Part shown: one piece after another, positions 6,211 to 20,097 of the stretch
Position numbering within the stretch: the stretch's first letter is position 1
Layout of the letters: each line of letters opens with the position of its first letter
Source: Candidatus Symbiobacter mobilis CR
GTDB taxonomy: Bacteria > Pseudomonadota > Gammaproteobacteria > Burkholderiales > Burkholderiaceae_C
Assembly (NCBI RefSeq): GCF_000477435.1
Contig: NC_022576.1
Coordinates: forward strand, 62,001 to 126,000
DNA: 64,000 bases
Direction: 5' to 3'
Translations under genes and position numbers: made by a program
Notes under the pieces: generated by a model
The model's input: only the letters and a program-made list of their open reading frames with translations
Databases searched by the model: none
Told to the model about the DNA's origin: nothing

Positions 6211-8615
6211 GCGGCACCGTCGGCAGGAACCAGCACTTCACGCTGATTGGTCTGGTTCGGTGCGCTGACCAATCCGGCCTTTTCCATGTCTTCGAGCAGC
6301 CGGGCCGAGCGGTTGTAGCCGATGCGCAGGTGGCGCTGCACCAGGGAGATGCTTGCCTTGCGGTTTTGCAGGACGATGGCGACGGCTTGGTCGTAGAGGG
6401 GGTCTGCCTCGCCTCCCTCCGTAGCGGGCGTGTCTCCCACCCCGACGGTGCCGCCGCTGGCCGGCGCATCGAGCAGGTCTTCGACGTATTCGGGCGCTCC
6501 CTGCCGTTTCAGGTGTTGAACGACCCGATGTACTTCCCCATCGCTGACGAAGGCGCCGTGTACCCGCAGGGGCAAGCCGGAACCACTGGACATGTAGAGC
6601 ATGTCGCCCATACCCAACAAGGCTTCCGCCCCCATCTGGTCGAGGATCGTTCGGCTATCGATCTTGCTGCTGACCTGAAAGGCAATGCGTGTGGGCACAT
6701 TGGCTTTGATCAGCCCCGTGATGACATCGACGCTGGGCCGTTGCGTCGCCAGGATCAGGTGGATTCCTGCAGCGCGCGCCTTCTGCGCCAGCCGTGCGAT
6801 CAGCTCTTCGACCTTCTTGCCGACCACCATCATCAGGTCGGCCAGCTCGTCGATCACGACGACGATGTACGGCAAGCGTTGCAGCGGGTCAGGTTCGTCG
6901 GGCGTCGAAGTCAGGGGGTTGGAGAGCACTTGTTTTTGCGCGAAGGCTTCGTCGATACGCGCATTGAACCCGGCGAGGTTGCGCACGCCAAGATGGCTCA
7001 TCAGGCGGTAGCGGCGCTCCATCTCGCCCACGCACCAGTTCAGCGCGTGGGATGCCTGCTTCATGTCGGTGACGACGGGGCACAGCAGGTGTGGAATACC
7101 TTCGTAGACCGACATTTCCAGCATCTTGGGGTCGATCATCAGCAGGCGCACTTCTTCTGCTGTGGCCTTGTAGAGCAAGCTCAGGATCATCGCGTTGATC
7201 CCGACCGACTTGCCCGCCCCCGTCGTTCCGGCGACAAGGACGTGTGGCATTTTGGCCAGATCGGCCACGACGGGGGCGCCGACGATGTCCTTGCCCAGGC
7301 CGATCGTCAGCAGGGATGCAGCGTCACGATACGCGGGCGAATCGAGGATCTCGCGCAGATAGATCGTTTTGCGCTGGGGGTTCGGCAATTCGAGCGCCAT
7401 GCACTTTTTGCCGGGAATGGTTTCGACGACGCGCAGCGACACCAGCCCGAGCGAGCGGGCCAGATCCTTGGCCAGCCCAACGATCTGCGCGCCTTTGACG
7501 CCGGTGCTCGGCTCAATGTCGTACCGCGTGATTACCGGCCCCGGCTGCGCGAAAAGCACGGTCGCGGATACGCCGAAGTCGCGCAATTTCTGCTCGATGG
7601 CCCGGCTCGTCGATTCAAGCATGGTCGCACGGTGCGCTTGCGTTGCGGCATCTTCGTGCAACGTGGGGGGCGGGTCGAGCAAGTCGAAAGGGGGTAGCAG
7701 GCCAGCCACCGCTGCGCGGTCGGAAGCAGCTTGGGGCACGGGCTGGGGCGCAGTCTTTTGCGGGGAGGGCGGGGCAGGCGGGGCAGGAGGAGTGGGGGCC
7801 GGGGGCGGAACGGAAAGCGGGGGCTGCACCGAATTCGGCGGCAGAACGGAGTGGCGCGATTCGTCGAGCATGCGTGCGCGTTCAATGGCCGCTTGTTGGC
7901 CCAGCAAAGAGTCGTTGGCTTCCCTCCACTGTTCGCGCTGGCGGTCGATTTGCGCGAACAACCATCCGCCAATCCGCTCCGAAACGCTGAGCCAGGAAAA
8001 GCGAAACGCCAGCGATGCTCCCACCAAGATGAGAGAGATGCATAGCAATGTGGCCCAGGTATCCCCTAGCCGCGTAAGGAGCCAGGGGCCTAGAACGTAC
8101 CCCAGCACGCCGCCGCTGTGGCCGGGGAGGTAGCTTTCCAGGCTGTGCAGCCGGTTCCATTCCAGGCTGGTGCTGGAGGCGAATAGGAGCACCACGCCAA
8201 ACCCTGTAGCCCATGGGCGCCACCAGTGCGGCGCCCTGCCGGGGCGAGAGCCTGCGCGACGGTCGACCAGCCACGAGAAGTCGTAGAGCCAGCGGCGCAC
8301 GAAAGCGAAGAACCACCGCACCCCCAGCGCCACCCCCCACCAAACCGATGCACCGAGCCAGAAGTAGCTGATGTCGGCGACCCAGGCGCCGACGGTGCCG
8401 AGTAGGTTGGACACCGTAGCCTGCGGCCCTGCGTAGGACCAGGCGTCGTCCCAGCGGGAAAACGTTGCAAGTGACGCGATCCATGCCCCAAGCAGACAGA
8501 GCATGACGAGGAGCAACACTCCCACCAGCGACCACAGCTCTGAAGCCAGTAGACCCAGGCTATGGGGTGGGGTAGTTCTTGGGGGGGGTAGGGGCTGCGT
8601 GGTAGCGGTCATGGA
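6207..8615 (-). CDS. ftsK: DNA translocase FtsK
   Basis: Septum-located hexameric motor that pumps DNA and activates dif recombination during division. The 802 residues begin with about four membrane segments (residues 18-190), then a proline-rich linker ([13 protein letters not shown]), then the motor domain with Walker [15 protein letters not shown] and Walker [14 protein letters not shown], and the C-terminal winged-helix gamma domain ([20 protein letters not shown]). The linker is short, as in many betaproteobacteria. The start [10 protein letters not shown] is preferred to an upstream in-frame start at 8729, whose extra residues look like translated non-coding sequence. Confidence 0.95.
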   Translation of the reverse strand, partial: SMTATTQPLPPPRTTPPHSLGLLASELWSLVGVLLLVMLCLLGAWIASLATFSRWDDAWSYAGPQATVSNLLGTVGAWVADISYFWLGASVWWGVALGVRWFFAFVRRWLYDFSWLVDRRAGSRPGRAPHWWRPWATGFGVVLLFASSTSLEWNRLHSLESYLPGHSGGVLGYVLGPWLLTRLGDTWATLLCISLILVGASLAFRFSWLSVSERIGGWLFAQIDRQREQWREANDSLLGQQAAIERARMLDESRHSVLPPNSVQPPLSVPPPAPTPPAPPAPPSPQKTAPQPVPQAASDRAAVAGLLPPFDLLDPPPTLHEDAATQAHRATMLESTSRAIEQKLRDFGVSATVLFAQPGPVITRYDIEPSTGVKGAQIVGLAKDLARSLGLVSLRVVETIPGKKCMALELPNPQRKTIYLREILDSPAYRDAASLLTIGLGKDIVGAPVVADLAKMPHVLVAGTTGAGKSVGINAMILSLLYKATAEEVRLLMIDPKMLEMSVYEGIPHLLCPVVTDMKQASHALNWCVGEMERRYRLMSHLGVRNLAGFNARIDEAFAQKQVLSNPLTSTPDEPDPLQRLPYIVVVIDELADLMMVVGKKVEELIARLAQKARAAGIHLILATQRPSVDVITGLIKANVPTRIAFQVSSKIDSRTILDQMGAEALLGMGDMLYMSSGSGLPLRVHGAFVSDGEVHRVVQHLKRQGAPEYVEDLLDAPASGGTVGVGDTPATEGGEADPLYDQAVAIVLQNRKASISLVQRHLRIGYNRSARLLEDMEKAGLVSAPNQTNQREVLVPADGAA

Positions 8616-8744
8616 ATCAGCAGCAGGACAAAACAGCGGGCCAAAGTAGCGGGACAAAGCTGCGGGACAAAGCTGCGGGACAAAGCACGGAAATCGTGCG
8701 GGTGCGCAGGGCACAGCAGAGACACCCAAGCTGGCGGGGAACCC

Positions 8745-10564
<1,820 letters not shown>

Positions 10565-10714
10565 TGGCGTCTTTGCGTCTCGACCCTCTGCCACGGTCGA
10601 TAGAATCTCTGGTTCCCTTGGGCGCAGTGCCCTGTGGGCATAGGGTTACCGCCACCCTGAACTGGCGAGGTGAGGTTCCCGGCGACTGCCGGAACTGTGC
10701 TTGGGAGTGTGCAG

Positions 10715-10951
10715 ATGGCACGCAAGTGTGAAGTAACGGGAAAAGGGCCTTTGGTGGGCAACCATGTTTCCCATGCCAACAACAAAACCAAAAGGCGCTA
10801 TTTGCCAAATTTGCAATACCGCCGTTTTTGGGTCGAGTCTGAAAACCGGTGGATTCGGCTACGGATCAGCAACGCAGGTTTGCGTCTGATCGACAAAAAT
10901 GGTATCGATGCAGTGCTGGCAGATATGCGGGCACGCGGCCAATTACGCTAA
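10715..10951 (+). CDS. rpmB: 50S ribosomal protein L28
   Basis: The 78 residues are a full L28: [20 protein letters not shown], then [18 protein letters not shown] and [17 protein letters not shown]. It lies 15 bases before rpmG, the usual pairing. The start at MARKC is universal in the family. Confidence 0.97.
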   Translation: MARKCEVTGKGPLVGNHVSHANNKTKRRYLPNLQYRRFWVESENRWIRLRISNAGLRLIDKNGIDAVLADMRARGQLR

Positions 10952-10966
10952 CGACGGGGAACAACC

Positions 10967-11137
10967 ATGGCAACCAAAGGCGGACGCGAAAAAATCAAAC
11001 TGGTTTCCTCGGAAGGTACCGGGCATTTCTACACAACTAGCAAAAACAAGAAGAGCACTCCGGGTAAGCTCTCCTTCAAGAAATACGACCCCAAAAAGCG
11101 CAAGCACGTGGTGTACAACGAAGCCAAGATCAAATAA
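10967..11137 (+). CDS. rpmG: 50S ribosomal protein L33
   Basis: A 56-residue protein: [49 protein letters not shown]. This is a complete L33 of the type that lacks the zinc-binding cysteine pairs. It forms an operon with rpmB and is followed by a strong terminator. Confidence 0.96.
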   Translation: MATKGGREKIKLVSSEGTGHFYTTSKNKKSTPGKLSFKKYDPKKRKHVVYNEAKIK

Positions 11138-11217
11138 TCTGATTTATCTTTTATTCTTCGTGGTTTTTTCGTGAAGTATTGTTAGGGCATTTCGCAAATT
11201 TTGCGAACTCCTTACCC

Positions 11218-11257
11218 AGCCTGGGCAGCATTTTTTTGTTGCCCAGGCTTTTTTTTG
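11218..11257. terminator. Intrinsic terminator after rpmBG, probably bidirectional
   Basis: The arms AGCCTGGGCA and TGCCCAGGCT (10 bp, perfect) surround a T-rich 12-base loop, and eight T follow on the + strand. The A-rich side is weaker for the minus-strand chemoreceptor gene that ends at 11346. A second small palindrome, TTCGCAAATTTTGCGAA, lies just before it (about 11191-11207). Confidence 0.88.
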
Positions 11258-11345
11258 GAAGAAATCCTGGTTGGGGTAGCACGGATCGTCCCACCCCAGT
11301 GGTTCCGCTGGCTACAGCGAATGTGGGAAAGGGGAGGGGAACGAT

Positions 11346-14045
11346 TTATTGCTGGAAATTCCCCCGGCCATTCCCGCGTACAGGGGAAACGGTCAGTGGG
11401 ATGGGCGCTACTGTCTGGACTGTGCCGCGATGTTCCAGCGCGCGCCTGCCTTGTGTCGAAGCGGGTTTCGTCAACGCGGGTCTCGTTGATGCAGGTTTAT
11501 TGCCCACGTTGAAAAAGTCGACACTCTGCTGCAGCATCTTGGCTTGGGTCGATAGTTCCTCGCTGGTCGCGGCAAGTTGGTCGGCAGCCGAAGCGTTTTG
11601 TTGGGTGGTCTTGGAGAGATACCCGATTGCGCCGCTGATTTGCATCACTGATTCGCTTTGCTCTGCGCTGGCGGTAGAGATGTCTTGCACCAAGCCCGAA
11701 GTCTTGTGAATGCTGGGGACGATTTCGTCGAGCAATCGCCCAGCCCGCTCGGCGGTGGAAACGCTATGGAACGCGAGATCGCCAATTTCCTTGGCCGCAC
11801 TTTGGCTTCGCTCGGCAAGTTTGCGTACCTCCGCCGCAACGACAGCAAAGCCCTTGCCTTGCTCACCAGCACGTGCTGCTTCAATGGCCGCATTGAGTGC
11901 GAGCAGGTTGGTCTGGTAGGCAATGTCGTCGACGATACCGATCTTGGCAGCGATTTGCTGCATGGCTTCCACGGTTTGGCGAACTGCATTGCCGCCCTCG
12001 CTGGCCTCGGAACTGGCCTTCGCTGCCATACCGTCGGTAACTTTGGCGTTTTCGCTGTTTTGCTCGATCGAAGTCGACATTGCCTTGATTTGGGCGCTGG
12101 TCTTTTCCACGCTGACAGCCTGCTCACTGGCAGCTTGCGACAGCGACTGTGCAGTACCGCTGACTTGCCCTGCCGCGCCGAGCAAGGCATCCGCTGCGGC
12201 GCGTACCTCGGAGAGCACGCGGGAGAGGTTTTCGGCGGTAGCGTTGGCGTTGTCGCATACTTTGCCAAACAGGCCCTGGTAGTCGCGTTGGATGCGATAC
12301 GTCAAATCCCCGTTGGCAAATGCGGTCAGCAAGTCAGCCACATCATTCAAACCTTGCTCGCTGGTATCCATCACCCGGTTCATGGCTGTGGAAAGCGTGG
12401 CAAAGAATCCAGTTTTGCCATCCACGCTCAGGCGTCCGCTGAAGTCTCCACTGCCTGCTGCCTCGACTACGGAAGCGACTTCGGTTTCAATACCAATCTC
12501 CGCAGTGCGATCAAACCACTCCATCACCGTGCCGATGCGCGAACCAGTGGCATCGACGATCGGGTTGGCCAACATGGTGAAGTGCAGGGTACCTACCTGA
12601 AACTGGGCACGGTGGTTGGTGCGCAATGTGGCGAGCAAATTGTGCTGGTGCGATGGGTGCTTGTGGAATTGGTCGATATTTTTGCCAATCATGTCACGGG
12701 CGGAAAACTGTGGAATGACTTTGCGCAATTCGCTTTCATTGCGTTGCATCATGGTCAGGATGGCATCGTTCATATAGAGGATGTCGTTGTTGATGTCGGC
12801 AATCATCACGTTGGTGCTGGCCTTGTTGAGTGCCTGCACTACGCGTTGGTTGGCGATTGCTGCCCGAACACTTTGTTCCAGCGAAGATTTGACAGCGTCC
12901 AGGCGCTTCTTGAATACTGCCCTGTCGCCGGGTTGTTCCGGCAGCGACTGTGAAAAGTCTTGTTGCGCGTATGCGCCTACAAGGGCCGTAATTTCCTGTA
13001 AGCCCTGGTTTTGTGCAACCACCAGTGCATTGACCTCTTCGGCCAGAATGGCAAAGTCTCCGGGCAAATCGTGCATGGCGATGCGTGCTGCAAGATGGCC
13101 CTTCTGCTGTTCCGCAGCGAGATTGCGGATACTGCTCGTGACAAATTGCACCCTGTGGCTGAGCGAGCGTACGGATGCCAGCAAACTACTGGTATCGCCA
13201 GCCCGCAGAGGAATTTCATGGCTGAGTTCTCCATGGGCAATGCGGCTCACGGCATTGGCAACTTCCACTGGCTCGGCACCGAGGCGAGCGAGGAAATACC
13301 GCGCAAAACCAATCATCGCCCACAGAGCAATCGTCACGTTCAGCACTGCGCATGCAATCAGGGTGGCATACCAGTTGTCTTTGCTGGCGCTGGCATCTGC
13401 TACCGCGCTGTGCGTGCGGGTGTCTACGAGCACCAAAAATTCGTCCACCGGCTTCATAATTTTTGCCTTGAACTGGTGGTAGTTTTTGTCGTGCATCATG
13501 GCTTGGGCACGTGGAAGGTCGGGGGCGCCCTGCAAGGTAAACCCACCTTTGCCGTCAGCAAACTGGCCTTTCACCAGATTCATCGCTACGGTTTCCGTAT
13601 TCACCAAGTCGTCTGAATTCGCCTGCGCTTCCTTGAGCTTGGCGAATTCCTCATCGGTGAAACCGGCATGTTTCATCAATTCTTGCAGTGGAATCGCTGC
13701 GCCGGTACCGCGCCCGGGGTCTATTCCCACAGCACGGAAATCCCAATAGATTTTTTCATATTGGTTGGGTCTGGGCTTCTTGCCGTTCCGAATATCCAGG
13801 ATTTCAAAATACTGTTTTTCCCACTCCGGGTCACCGGACACCACATAGGTTCTGGCCAGGCGTGTCAGGTCGTCGGAGCTTTGGCGTAGCTCGTCGGCGA
13901 GGAGATATGAGGTATAGCGCACCTGATTCACCATTGCCACGGCGTCATTGGCTACTCCCAATTTGTACAAAGATATCCCCAGAAGAACTGCACCAATGGA
14001 TAAAGCAGCCAACGCCACCATCAGAAATTGCCTCGTCGTTTTCAT
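11346..14045 (-). CDS. Methyl-accepting chemotaxis protein with a PAS domain (MCP 1)
   Basis: Transmembrane chemoreceptor of 899 residues. Segments: TM1 about residues 7-28, periplasmic sensor 30-225, TM2 227-249, HAMP 250-305, a PAS-like domain about 430-540 ([29 protein letters not shown]), a second HAMP-like part, and the signalling hairpin around [20 protein letters not shown]. The C-terminus ends NFQQ without a CheR-binding pentapeptide. The start [10 protein letters not shown] follows GGAG at good spacing. It should bind CheW/CheA at the membrane; the ligand is unknown. Confidence 0.92.
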   Translation of the reverse strand: MKTTRQFLMVALAALSIGAVLLGISLYKLGVANDAVAMVNQVRYTSYLLADELRQSSDDLTRLARTYVVSGDPEWEKQYFEILDIRNGKKPRPNQYEKIYWDFRAVGIDPGRGTGAAIPLQELMKHAGFTDEEFAKLKEAQANSDDLVNTETVAMNLVKGQFADGKGGFTLQGAPDLPRAQAMMHDKNYHQFKAKIMKPVDEFLVLVDTRTHSAVADASASKDNWYATLIACAVLNVTIALWAMIGFARYFLARLGAEPVEVANAVSRIAHGELSHEIPLRAGDTSSLLASVRSLSHRVQFVTSSIRNLAAEQQKGHLAARIAMHDLPGDFAILAEEVNALVVAQNQGLQEITALVGAYAQQDFSQSLPEQPGDRAVFKKRLDAVKSSLEQSVRAAIANQRVVQALNKASTNVMIADINNDILYMNDAILTMMQRNESELRKVIPQFSARDMIGKNIDQFHKHPSHQHNLLATLRTNHRAQFQVGTLHFTMLANPIVDATGSRIGTVMEWFDRTAEIGIETEVASVVEAAGSGDFSGRLSVDGKTGFFATLSTAMNRVMDTSEQGLNDVADLLTAFANGDLTYRIQRDYQGLFGKVCDNANATAENLSRVLSEVRAAADALLGAAGQVSGTAQSLSQAASEQAVSVEKTSAQIKAMSTSIEQNSENAKVTDGMAAKASSEASEGGNAVRQTVEAMQQIAAKIGIVDDIAYQTNLLALNAAIEAARAGEQGKGFAVVAAEVRKLAERSQSAAKEIGDLAFHSVSTAERAGRLLDEIVPSIHKTSGLVQDISTASAEQSESVMQISGAIGYLSKTTQQNASAADQLAATSEELSTQAKMLQQSVDFFNVGNKPASTRPALTKPASTQGRRALEHRGTVQTVAPIPLTVSPVRGNGRGNFQQ

Positions 14046-14134
14046 GAAATATATCTCCAAAAAAGTAATAGGAATCGATTCTACATAACTATTCAAGAAG
14101 GGGCATTCTCGATAGGTTATTGTTACGAAGTAGT

Positions 14135-14163
14135 TAAAAAGCCTGGTCACAGCATATAGTCAA
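14135..14163 (-). promoter_or_regulatory. Possible sigma-70-type promoter for MCP 1
   Basis: On the minus strand TTGACT and TTTTTA are separated by 17 bases, about 90 bases before the start codon. The -10 is weak. The surrounding 14046-14275 region is AT-rich and contains no gene. No sigma-28 flagellar promoter match was seen. Confidence 0.3.
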
Positions 14164-14275
14164 GATATACATAAAGATATATATTTCATAGTGGTAGTCA
14201 TTGCTCATCCCAATAAATACGTTTGTGGCATCAGCGCAAGTCCGAAGGCACCGTCTGCGACAGTGATGGTCACGG

Positions 14276-16252
14276 TCATGCTACTTGGAATCGCAGAATT
14301 TCCTCATGCAACTTGTCCGCTTGCACTTTCAACGTGGATGCGGATGCTGTAGTCTCTTCGGCCAGTGCTGCATTTTGTTGCGTTGCCCGATCCAATTCCT
14401 GGATCGACTGCCCAACTTGATCGATACCTTGGGTCTGTTCCTGCGATGCAGCAGAAATTTTGGCTAGAAGCGTATGGACTTGTTTGGCACTACTGACGAC
14501 ATCACGCATGATATTTCCGGCAACTTGGACGACATCCGTACCCGATCCAATTTTTTCCACGCTTTCTGAAATCAATACCTTGATTTCTTTGGCTGCATTG
14601 GCACTTCGCTGGGCCAGGCTTCGCACTTCGCTTGCCACTACGGCAAACCCCCGCCCTTGTTCACCTGCTCTTGCAGCTTCGACTGCCGCATTGAGTGCCA
14701 AAATGTTCGTTTGAAACGCAATGCTGTCAATGACACCGATGATGTCATTGATTTTGGACGATGAAGTGTGAATGTCTTGCATGGTAGTGACCACGTTAGC
14801 GATAGTCATCCCTGCGCGGTCAGCGATATTTGCGTTTTGGGCCGAGCACTCGGAGGCTTTTTGCGTCAAATCCGCCGCATGTCCGACAGTCGACAAAATC
14901 TGCTCCATGGCGCTGGATTGTTCTTCCAGTGCCGCAGCCGACGATTCGGTTCGACCCGAAAGATCCTGGCTGGCAGCAGCAATTTCATCACTGGCCGTTT
15001 GCAGGTCACGAGCATCACCACGAATACTGATAATCAAATCATGAAGTGAATCATGGGTTATTGCCAGTTGTACAATCAATTCAGCCAATTCGTCTTTGGC
15101 CCAAGGCATCTGCGGCTTTGCACGAAGATCGCCATGGGCGATTCGATGCAAATGGCTACCGACTTGGGATAAACCTTGGTGCATGACCCTATAAAACGCC
15201 AACAACAAATACAAGGCCAATACGATTGCGATGACGATCAAGGCCAAGCTCACCCACAAAACCTTGGCCATCCGTTCTTCACGCATGGCCAGTAATTCAT
15301 CCAAGGCCGTGAGCGTCGCTGGGTACACAGATTGGGCTGCTGCAATGGCATCCTTGCCTGAAGCGTAAAAAGTCCCAGCAGTCTGGCCCGATGCAATCCT
15401 CTGACTAATATCCCCGGCCAGCTCACGAAAGCGCAATGCTTGATCGATACCTTCCACAGGAACTTTGGATGCCAAGGATGCGGTATATCGAATAGCCTTT
15501 GCAAAATGGTCCTTGGTGTCTTGAAGCTCCATGGCAGCGCCTGCGTCCAAGATTGCATAACGCTTTGCTTCGACGGTGTTCAAAGCACCTTTTTGTAAGG
15601 CGTACGTTCCCCATTCCCATAACTGTCCAAGGTTTGCCAACGCCCTTGGCAGGGTAATGACCAGCCCGTTCATCAAATAGAATGAATCCATGTCTGGATC
15701 CAGCACAAGATTGGAGTTATCTCCAATCTTGTGGATTAAGGCATCCGCAGCGTTGGTCACGGCGTCGAATGCTGTGCTCCCTGTCGCATCTGTACTGTTA
15801 CCGCTGTCGGCAGTCGCAGCAAACGCTTGTTGTAGTAGGAGGACGTCTGCGGCGATGCCCAAGGGATCACCATCGAAATGGGCTTCCTGCTCCAAAAGCA
15901 GCAGCGCGGAATCGACGCGCCGACGAGCAGTTTGGAGATCACTGGATGTATCCAAATGACCACCCATCCCAGCGCGGGCAGCATTGCGCATATCCAGCAC
16001 ACCATGTATTACCGGGTAGAACATGGACAGGACTCGCACGCCATGCCGTTCCTTGACGACGAAGTCGATTTGACTCTGCTGTGCCCAGTACAAATTCAAC
16101 AGCATAAAGGCCATCGGCACCAAAAATACCAAGCAGATGAGGGTAGCCTTGGCGGGGAACAGCATTCGGCCCAGTAGCAGCATGGCAGGCGCCATCCATC
16201 CTTGAGGTCGATGATTGATGACCATAGTGTTGTCCATGGGTAGACCGCGCAT
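14276..16252 (-). CDS. Methyl-accepting chemotaxis protein (MCP 2)
   Basis: A 658-residue chemoreceptor. TM1 lies at about residues 33-55, a long helical periplasmic domain follows, TM2 is the stretch VLWVSLALIVIAIVLALYLL, then HAMP (LHRIAHGDLRAKP) and the signalling domain with the hairpin [20 protein letters not shown]. There is no C-terminal pentapeptide. The start MRGLPMDNTM has GGAG upstream; MDNTM five codons later is an alternative. The gene has its own 230-327 bp flanking gaps, so it is probably transcribed alone. Confidence 0.9.
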   Translation of the reverse strand: MRGLPMDNTMVINHRPQGWMAPAMLLLGRMLFPAKATLICLVFLVPMAFMLLNLYWAQQSQIDFVVKERHGVRVLSMFYPVIHGVLDMRNAARAGMGGHLDTSSDLQTARRRVDSALLLLEQEAHFDGDPLGIAADVLLLQQAFAATADSGNSTDATGSTAFDAVTNAADALIHKIGDNSNLVLDPDMDSFYLMNGLVITLPRALANLGQLWEWGTYALQKGALNTVEAKRYAILDAGAAMELQDTKDHFAKAIRYTASLASKVPVEGIDQALRFRELAGDISQRIASGQTAGTFYASGKDAIAAAQSVYPATLTALDELLAMREERMAKVLWVSLALIVIAIVLALYLLLAFYRVMHQGLSQVGSHLHRIAHGDLRAKPQMPWAKDELAELIVQLAITHDSLHDLIISIRGDARDLQTASDEIAAASQDLSGRTESSAAALEEQSSAMEQILSTVGHAADLTQKASECSAQNANIADRAGMTIANVVTTMQDIHTSSSKINDIIGVIDSIAFQTNILALNAAVEAARAGEQGRGFAVVASEVRSLAQRSANAAKEIKVLISESVEKIGSGTDVVQVAGNIMRDVVSSAKQVHTLLAKISAASQEQTQGIDQVGQSIQELDRATQQNAALAEETTASASTLKVQADKLHEEILRFQVA

Positions 16253-16579
16253 GAATGGCTCCTTGACTCGTGAAAATTGCGATAGAGATATTGTTCCAAT
16301 AACTGCCATGACTTTGCACAGACGCCCTGAATCAGGAAAGTCGTGGCAGTTTCCCTCACCCCCCATCCCCTTTCCCGTTTGGCGAGGGGAGCCTCGATAA
16401 GCCGCTTCGCGACTTTCACGTTGAGAAAATGGACCGGGATTATCCGTTGATATGCCATGGGAACGATGATAAAAGCGTTATCGATCAGGATCGTCAGCGT
16501 ATGCTTGGTTTGCGTTGACTTCGGAGGAAAAGGCTATCCAATCTGGTGTTGTCAAATCCGGCTTCGTCCTGTATCGTGG
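16253..16579. other. Gene-free 327-bp gap between MCP 2 and MCP 3
   Basis: No ORF of interest. It contains a C-rich stretch CCCTCACCCCCCATCCCC followed by CGAGGGGAG, similar to common intergenic repeats with a hairpin of the form TCCCC...GGGGA near 16365-16395. Promoter elements for MCP 2 should lie here but none stands out. Confidence 0.4.
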
Positions 16580-18043
16580 TCAAGCACATTGGAACGACTC
16601 CACCAATTGCACTAGCTCGTTCGCTTGTTCCCGAAGATTGCTGGTAGCCGCCGTCATTTCCTCAACGAGCGCTGCATTATGCTGAGTAAGCTGATCCATG
16701 GAAGCGACGGCTTCACCGACTTGCGCGACGCCCGTAGCCTGCTCATGGCTAGCCGTGCTGATTTCTTCCACAATGTCCGTAACCCGTCGAATGGATGCGA
16801 CGACTTCGTTCATGGTTTCACCAGCACGGTTTGCGAGCGTCGTTCCTTTTTCTACATGCTCGACACTGGCATTGATCAATTGCTTGATCTCTCCGGCAGC
16901 CTGTGCGCTGCGTCCAGCCAGGCTGCGAACCTCGGCTGCCACCACCGCAAAGCCACGGCCTTGTTCACCGGCACGCGCGGCCTCGACTGCGGCATTCAAA
17001 GCCAGGATGTTGGTCTGAAATGCTATACCGTCAATGACGCCGATGATCTCGGATATTTTTCGACTAGATTCATGAATGCTATGCATGGTTTGAACGACTA
17101 GGTTGACGACCTCTCCTCCCTGCGTTGCCACGTTCGATGCATTCTTGGCCAACTGATCGGCGGTATGGGCCGAATCCGCGTTGTGTTTCACGGTCGAAGC
17201 AAGCTCGTCCGAAGATGCTGCCGTTTCTTCCAATGCACTGGCATGGTGCTCCGTGCGAGAAGACAGATCCTGTGTACCTTGGGCAATTTCGGTGCATGCC
17301 GTGGCCACGCCTTCGGCTTTTTGGCGGACTAACGTAACGAGTTTGATCAAGTTGCGCTGCATAGTCTGGAGTGAAGCAAGCAACAGCCCCGTTTCATCGG
17401 CATTTCTGACAGCAATAGCGGTCGTCAAATCGCCGTTGGCCACTCGATCCGCCACGTCTACAGCTTCAGTGATTGGCTGGGTGATCCGGCGGCTCAACGC
17501 AATGGCAGCTACAAAAGAGATGCCTGATACCAAGAGCATGACCAATATCGAAAGTTTGGTTGCTACCTGCGCATCGGTAATTGCTGCATTCGTCACTTGC
17601 TGTTCGGTGATGGACAATGTTTCACGGAGTTTGGAGAGCGTTTGCGCCGCAGCCCGATCTTTGCCCTTGGCTGCGGTATCTCCTGTGGCAGCGTCGAATC
17701 CAGCGGACTGGAAAGTCTCGAATGCTGTTCTATAGCCTTCTTGGGCAGAAGCCATTTCCCGGGAAAGTTCGTTCACGAGATCGTGAACGACTGTATCGTC
17801 CTTGACATGTTGTTCCATTTCCTGGATCAGTTTGGTTACTTCTTTCATTTCATGGATATGCGCGCCCCAATACTTTTCCATCTCCTTGGGATTTTTCCCA
17901 CGAAGCAAGACGTTTTTCCATTCTTGGATCGCCGTGGAAAAATTGGTTGCGATTTGTGAACCTAACTTATACATTGCAACATGGTGCAGAACGTCGTATT
18001 GAAATATGTTCAGGGCGAGGTTTAGCCTGTAGATTCCAAACAC
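16580..18043 (-). CDS. Methyl-accepting chemotaxis protein lacking the first membrane segment (MCP 3)
   Basis: A 487-residue receptor. Residues 14-160 resemble the periplasmic helical sensor of a family whose members read [12 protein letters not shown], but the usual N-terminal membrane helix before it is missing. TM2 is at about 163-183, HAMP 184-236 ([14 protein letters not shown]), and the signalling hairpin is [20 protein letters not shown]. The first 22 bases overlap the end of the diguanylate cyclase gene, so it may be translationally coupled. Loss of TM1 suggests an N-terminal truncation; the sensor may not reach the periplasm. Confidence 0.82.
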   Translation of the reverse strand: MFGIYRLNLALNIFQYDVLHHVAMYKLGSQIATNFSTAIQEWKNVLLRGKNPKEMEKYWGAHIHEMKEVTKLIQEMEQHVKDDTVVHDLVNELSREMASAQEGYRTAFETFQSAGFDAATGDTAAKGKDRAAAQTLSKLRETLSITEQQVTNAAITDAQVATKLSILVMLLVSGISFVAAIALSRRITQPITEAVDVADRVANGDLTTAIAVRNADETGLLLASLQTMQRNLIKLVTLVRQKAEGVATACTEIAQGTQDLSSRTEHHASALEETAASSDELASTVKHNADSAHTADQLAKNASNVATQGGEVVNLVVQTMHSIHESSRKISEIIGVIDGIAFQTNILALNAAVEAARAGEQGRGFAVVAAEVRSLAGRSAQAAGEIKQLINASVEHVEKGTTLANRAGETMNEVVASIRRVTDIVEEISTASHEQATGVAQVGEAVASMDQLTQHNAALVEEMTAATSNLREQANELVQLVESFQCA

Positions 18044-20073
18044 ACTAGGGTCTGCTCCCCCCTGTACAGGCGCACGGTATTGCGCCCTGCTTCCTTTGCT
18101 TCGTACATGGCTAAATCTGCATGTTTGAGAATATCTTCAATGCTTGACTCATGGTGCAAAAATACGGTCAATCCTATACTGGCCGTGCAATGATGTTCCA
18201 CCGTTTCATGGGCGGCAACCATCAGGCGGTAGGGCAGCGACAGGGTTGATCTGATTTTTTTGGCAATACCCAGGGCTTGCGACGAGGAACTGTCCTTGGC
18301 CCTATCCAGTTCATTCAGCATCACAACAAACTCGTCGCCACCCAGACGGGAAACTGTATCCATTTTGCGAACACAATCGGTCAAGCGTCGCGCCACTTCG
18401 ACCAACAGCAAATCACCAACAGCATGACCATGCTGGTCGTTGAGCGGTTTGAAATTGTCCAGGTCGATAAACATCAATGCGCCACAGTAACCTGTTCGTT
18501 CGCTGGCCGCAAGACATTGACTCAAGCGATCAGCCAGCAAGCGCCGGTTAGGCAGCCCGGTCAATGAATCGTAAAACGCCAATTGACAGATCTGATCTTC
18601 CAGGTGTTTGCGTTCAGTGATGTCCTGAACGGTGCCTTGAACTTTGACAATCCGTCCCTCGTCATCACGAACCACTTGCCCCAGACCATGCACCCAGCGT
18701 TCAACTCGGTCGTTGTGGCGAATGATGCGAAAGACCCTGTCAAAGGCCTCGCCATTTTGCAAAGTGGCGTTGGCCAACTGTTTGCGCAAAGGTTTTCTGT
18801 CTTTGGGATGGATCAAGCTGATCCACGTGGTGCTGTCTTGCACGTGGCCATTGTCAAGTCCCAACAGTTCATTCAGTACTTCGGAATGGTTCCATACGCC
18901 CTCCATGACATCGAAAACATAGCTGCCGATCCTGGCGATCTGCTGTGCCTGCCTGAGTGAGCGTTCGCTTTCCATCAGTTCACGGGTTCGCACATCCACC
19001 TTGTGCTCCAGCAACTCGTAAGATTCATGCAGTTTGGTGGCCATCCGGTTGAATTCATGGGCCAGGTTTTCTAGTTCGTCACCGGTACTCACCACGATGG
19101 GCTGGTCAAACACCCCTTGTCCGATCAATTTGGCACCCTCGCTGAGACTGTGAATCGGAACCATCATTTTGCGTACCAATCCCAGTCCTACAAGAACCGA
19201 GATGACAATTCCGATCAAAACCATGAGGGCACCGCGTTTGGCTTGTGCATAAAGGGGTTCATAGGCTTCCGAACGCGCCTGTTCAACAAAAACAAGCCAT
19301 TTGAGGTAAGGTATGGTGCCATAGGATGTCAAAACTGGCAAGCCATTGACGGAATCAAGGTCTGTGGTTTCAAGGGAGGAAAGCTCTTTTCCTTGAAGGG
19401 CTGCCTGGATTTGTGGATGCTGTGAAAGATTGACATGCTGCAATACCAGCCCGATATTGGGGTGTGCAATCAGATAACCTTGCGCATCCACGGCGTAGGC
19501 GTGTCCAGACTTGCCCACCTTGATTTGCGTAATGCCATCGAGCAAAAATTCCAAATCAATTTCGACGATGGTGATGCCCGCCGATGGAGGCCCAACGGAC
19601 ATGGCGACCGTCATGTACAGCGCACCTTCGCGCAGATAGACCGGACTGCGGTAGGGCCGTCCGGTTTGAACCTGCCCCCACCATGACGCACGGGAATAAT
19701 CCCGCCCACTGCCCAGCACGGGCTGCCCACGGCGCGATACGCTCAATACCTCATGGCCATTGAAGTCAACCAGGCTGATGGTCTTGAATGCCGCACGCCG
19801 ACGGAGTAGCACAACCTCCACTTTGCGTTGCTCCAGAGGTGTGAGTCCTTTGGGGGGGTCAGTGAAGTTGGCCATGTCCTCTTCAAGGTGAATGAGGTAC
19901 TGGCCTACACGCTGGGCAGCCGCTTGCGCCTTTTCCTTTTGCAACAGGATCAATGCCTGTTTGCTTTCCTGATACGAAAACCAAATCTGAACCAGACCAC
20001 TGGCCAGCAATGAAACACCCACCAGCACACTGAGCGTCAGTGCATATTTCGTGAACAGCCGACTAACCATCAC
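18022..20073 (-). CDS. Membrane diguanylate cyclase: dCache-HAMP-PAS-GGDEF
   Basis: The 683 residues start with TM1 (about 9-31), a dCache sensor (40-275, with [20 protein letters not shown] and [20 protein letters not shown]), TM2 (about 284-305), HAMP, a PAS domain (about 385-490, ending [14 protein letters not shown]) and a GGDEF domain. The active site is intact ([11 protein letters not shown]), and the inhibitory RKMD lies five residues before it. It should make c-di-GMP from GTP and be product-inhibited. It lies 24 bases behind the binding-protein gene, probably one operon. Confidence 0.93.
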   Translation of the reverse strand: MMVSRLFTKYALTLSVLVGVSLLASGLVQIWFSYQESKQALILLQKEKAQAAAQRVGQYLIHLEEDMANFTDPPKGLTPLEQRKVEVVLLRRRAAFKTISLVDFNGHEVLSVSRRGQPVLGSGRDYSRASWWGQVQTGRPYRSPVYLREGALYMTVAMSVGPPSAGITIVEIDLEFLLDGITQIKVGKSGHAYAVDAQGYLIAHPNIGLVLQHVNLSQHPQIQAALQGKELSSLETTDLDSVNGLPVLTSYGTIPYLKWLVFVEQARSEAYEPLYAQAKRGALMVLIGIVISVLVGLGLVRKMMVPIHSLSEGAKLIGQGVFDQPIVVSTGDELENLAHEFNRMATKLHESYELLEHKVDVRTRELMESERSLRQAQQIARIGSYVFDVMEGVWNHSEVLNELLGLDNGHVQDSTTWISLIHPKDRKPLRKQLANATLQNGEAFDRVFRIIRHNDRVERWVHGLGQVVRDDEGRIVKVQGTVQDITERKHLEDQICQLAFYDSLTGLPNRRLLADRLSQCLAASERTGYCGALMFIDLDNFKPLNDQHGHAVGDLLLVEVARRLTDCVRKMDTVSRLGGDEFVVMLNELDRAKDSSSSQALGIAKKIRSTLSLPYRLMVAAHETVEHHCTASIGLTVFLHHESSIEDILKHADLAMYEAKEAGRNTVRLYRGEQTLVCLESTG

Positions 20074-20097
20074 AGAGGCGTTGCAGCCAGTTATGAA

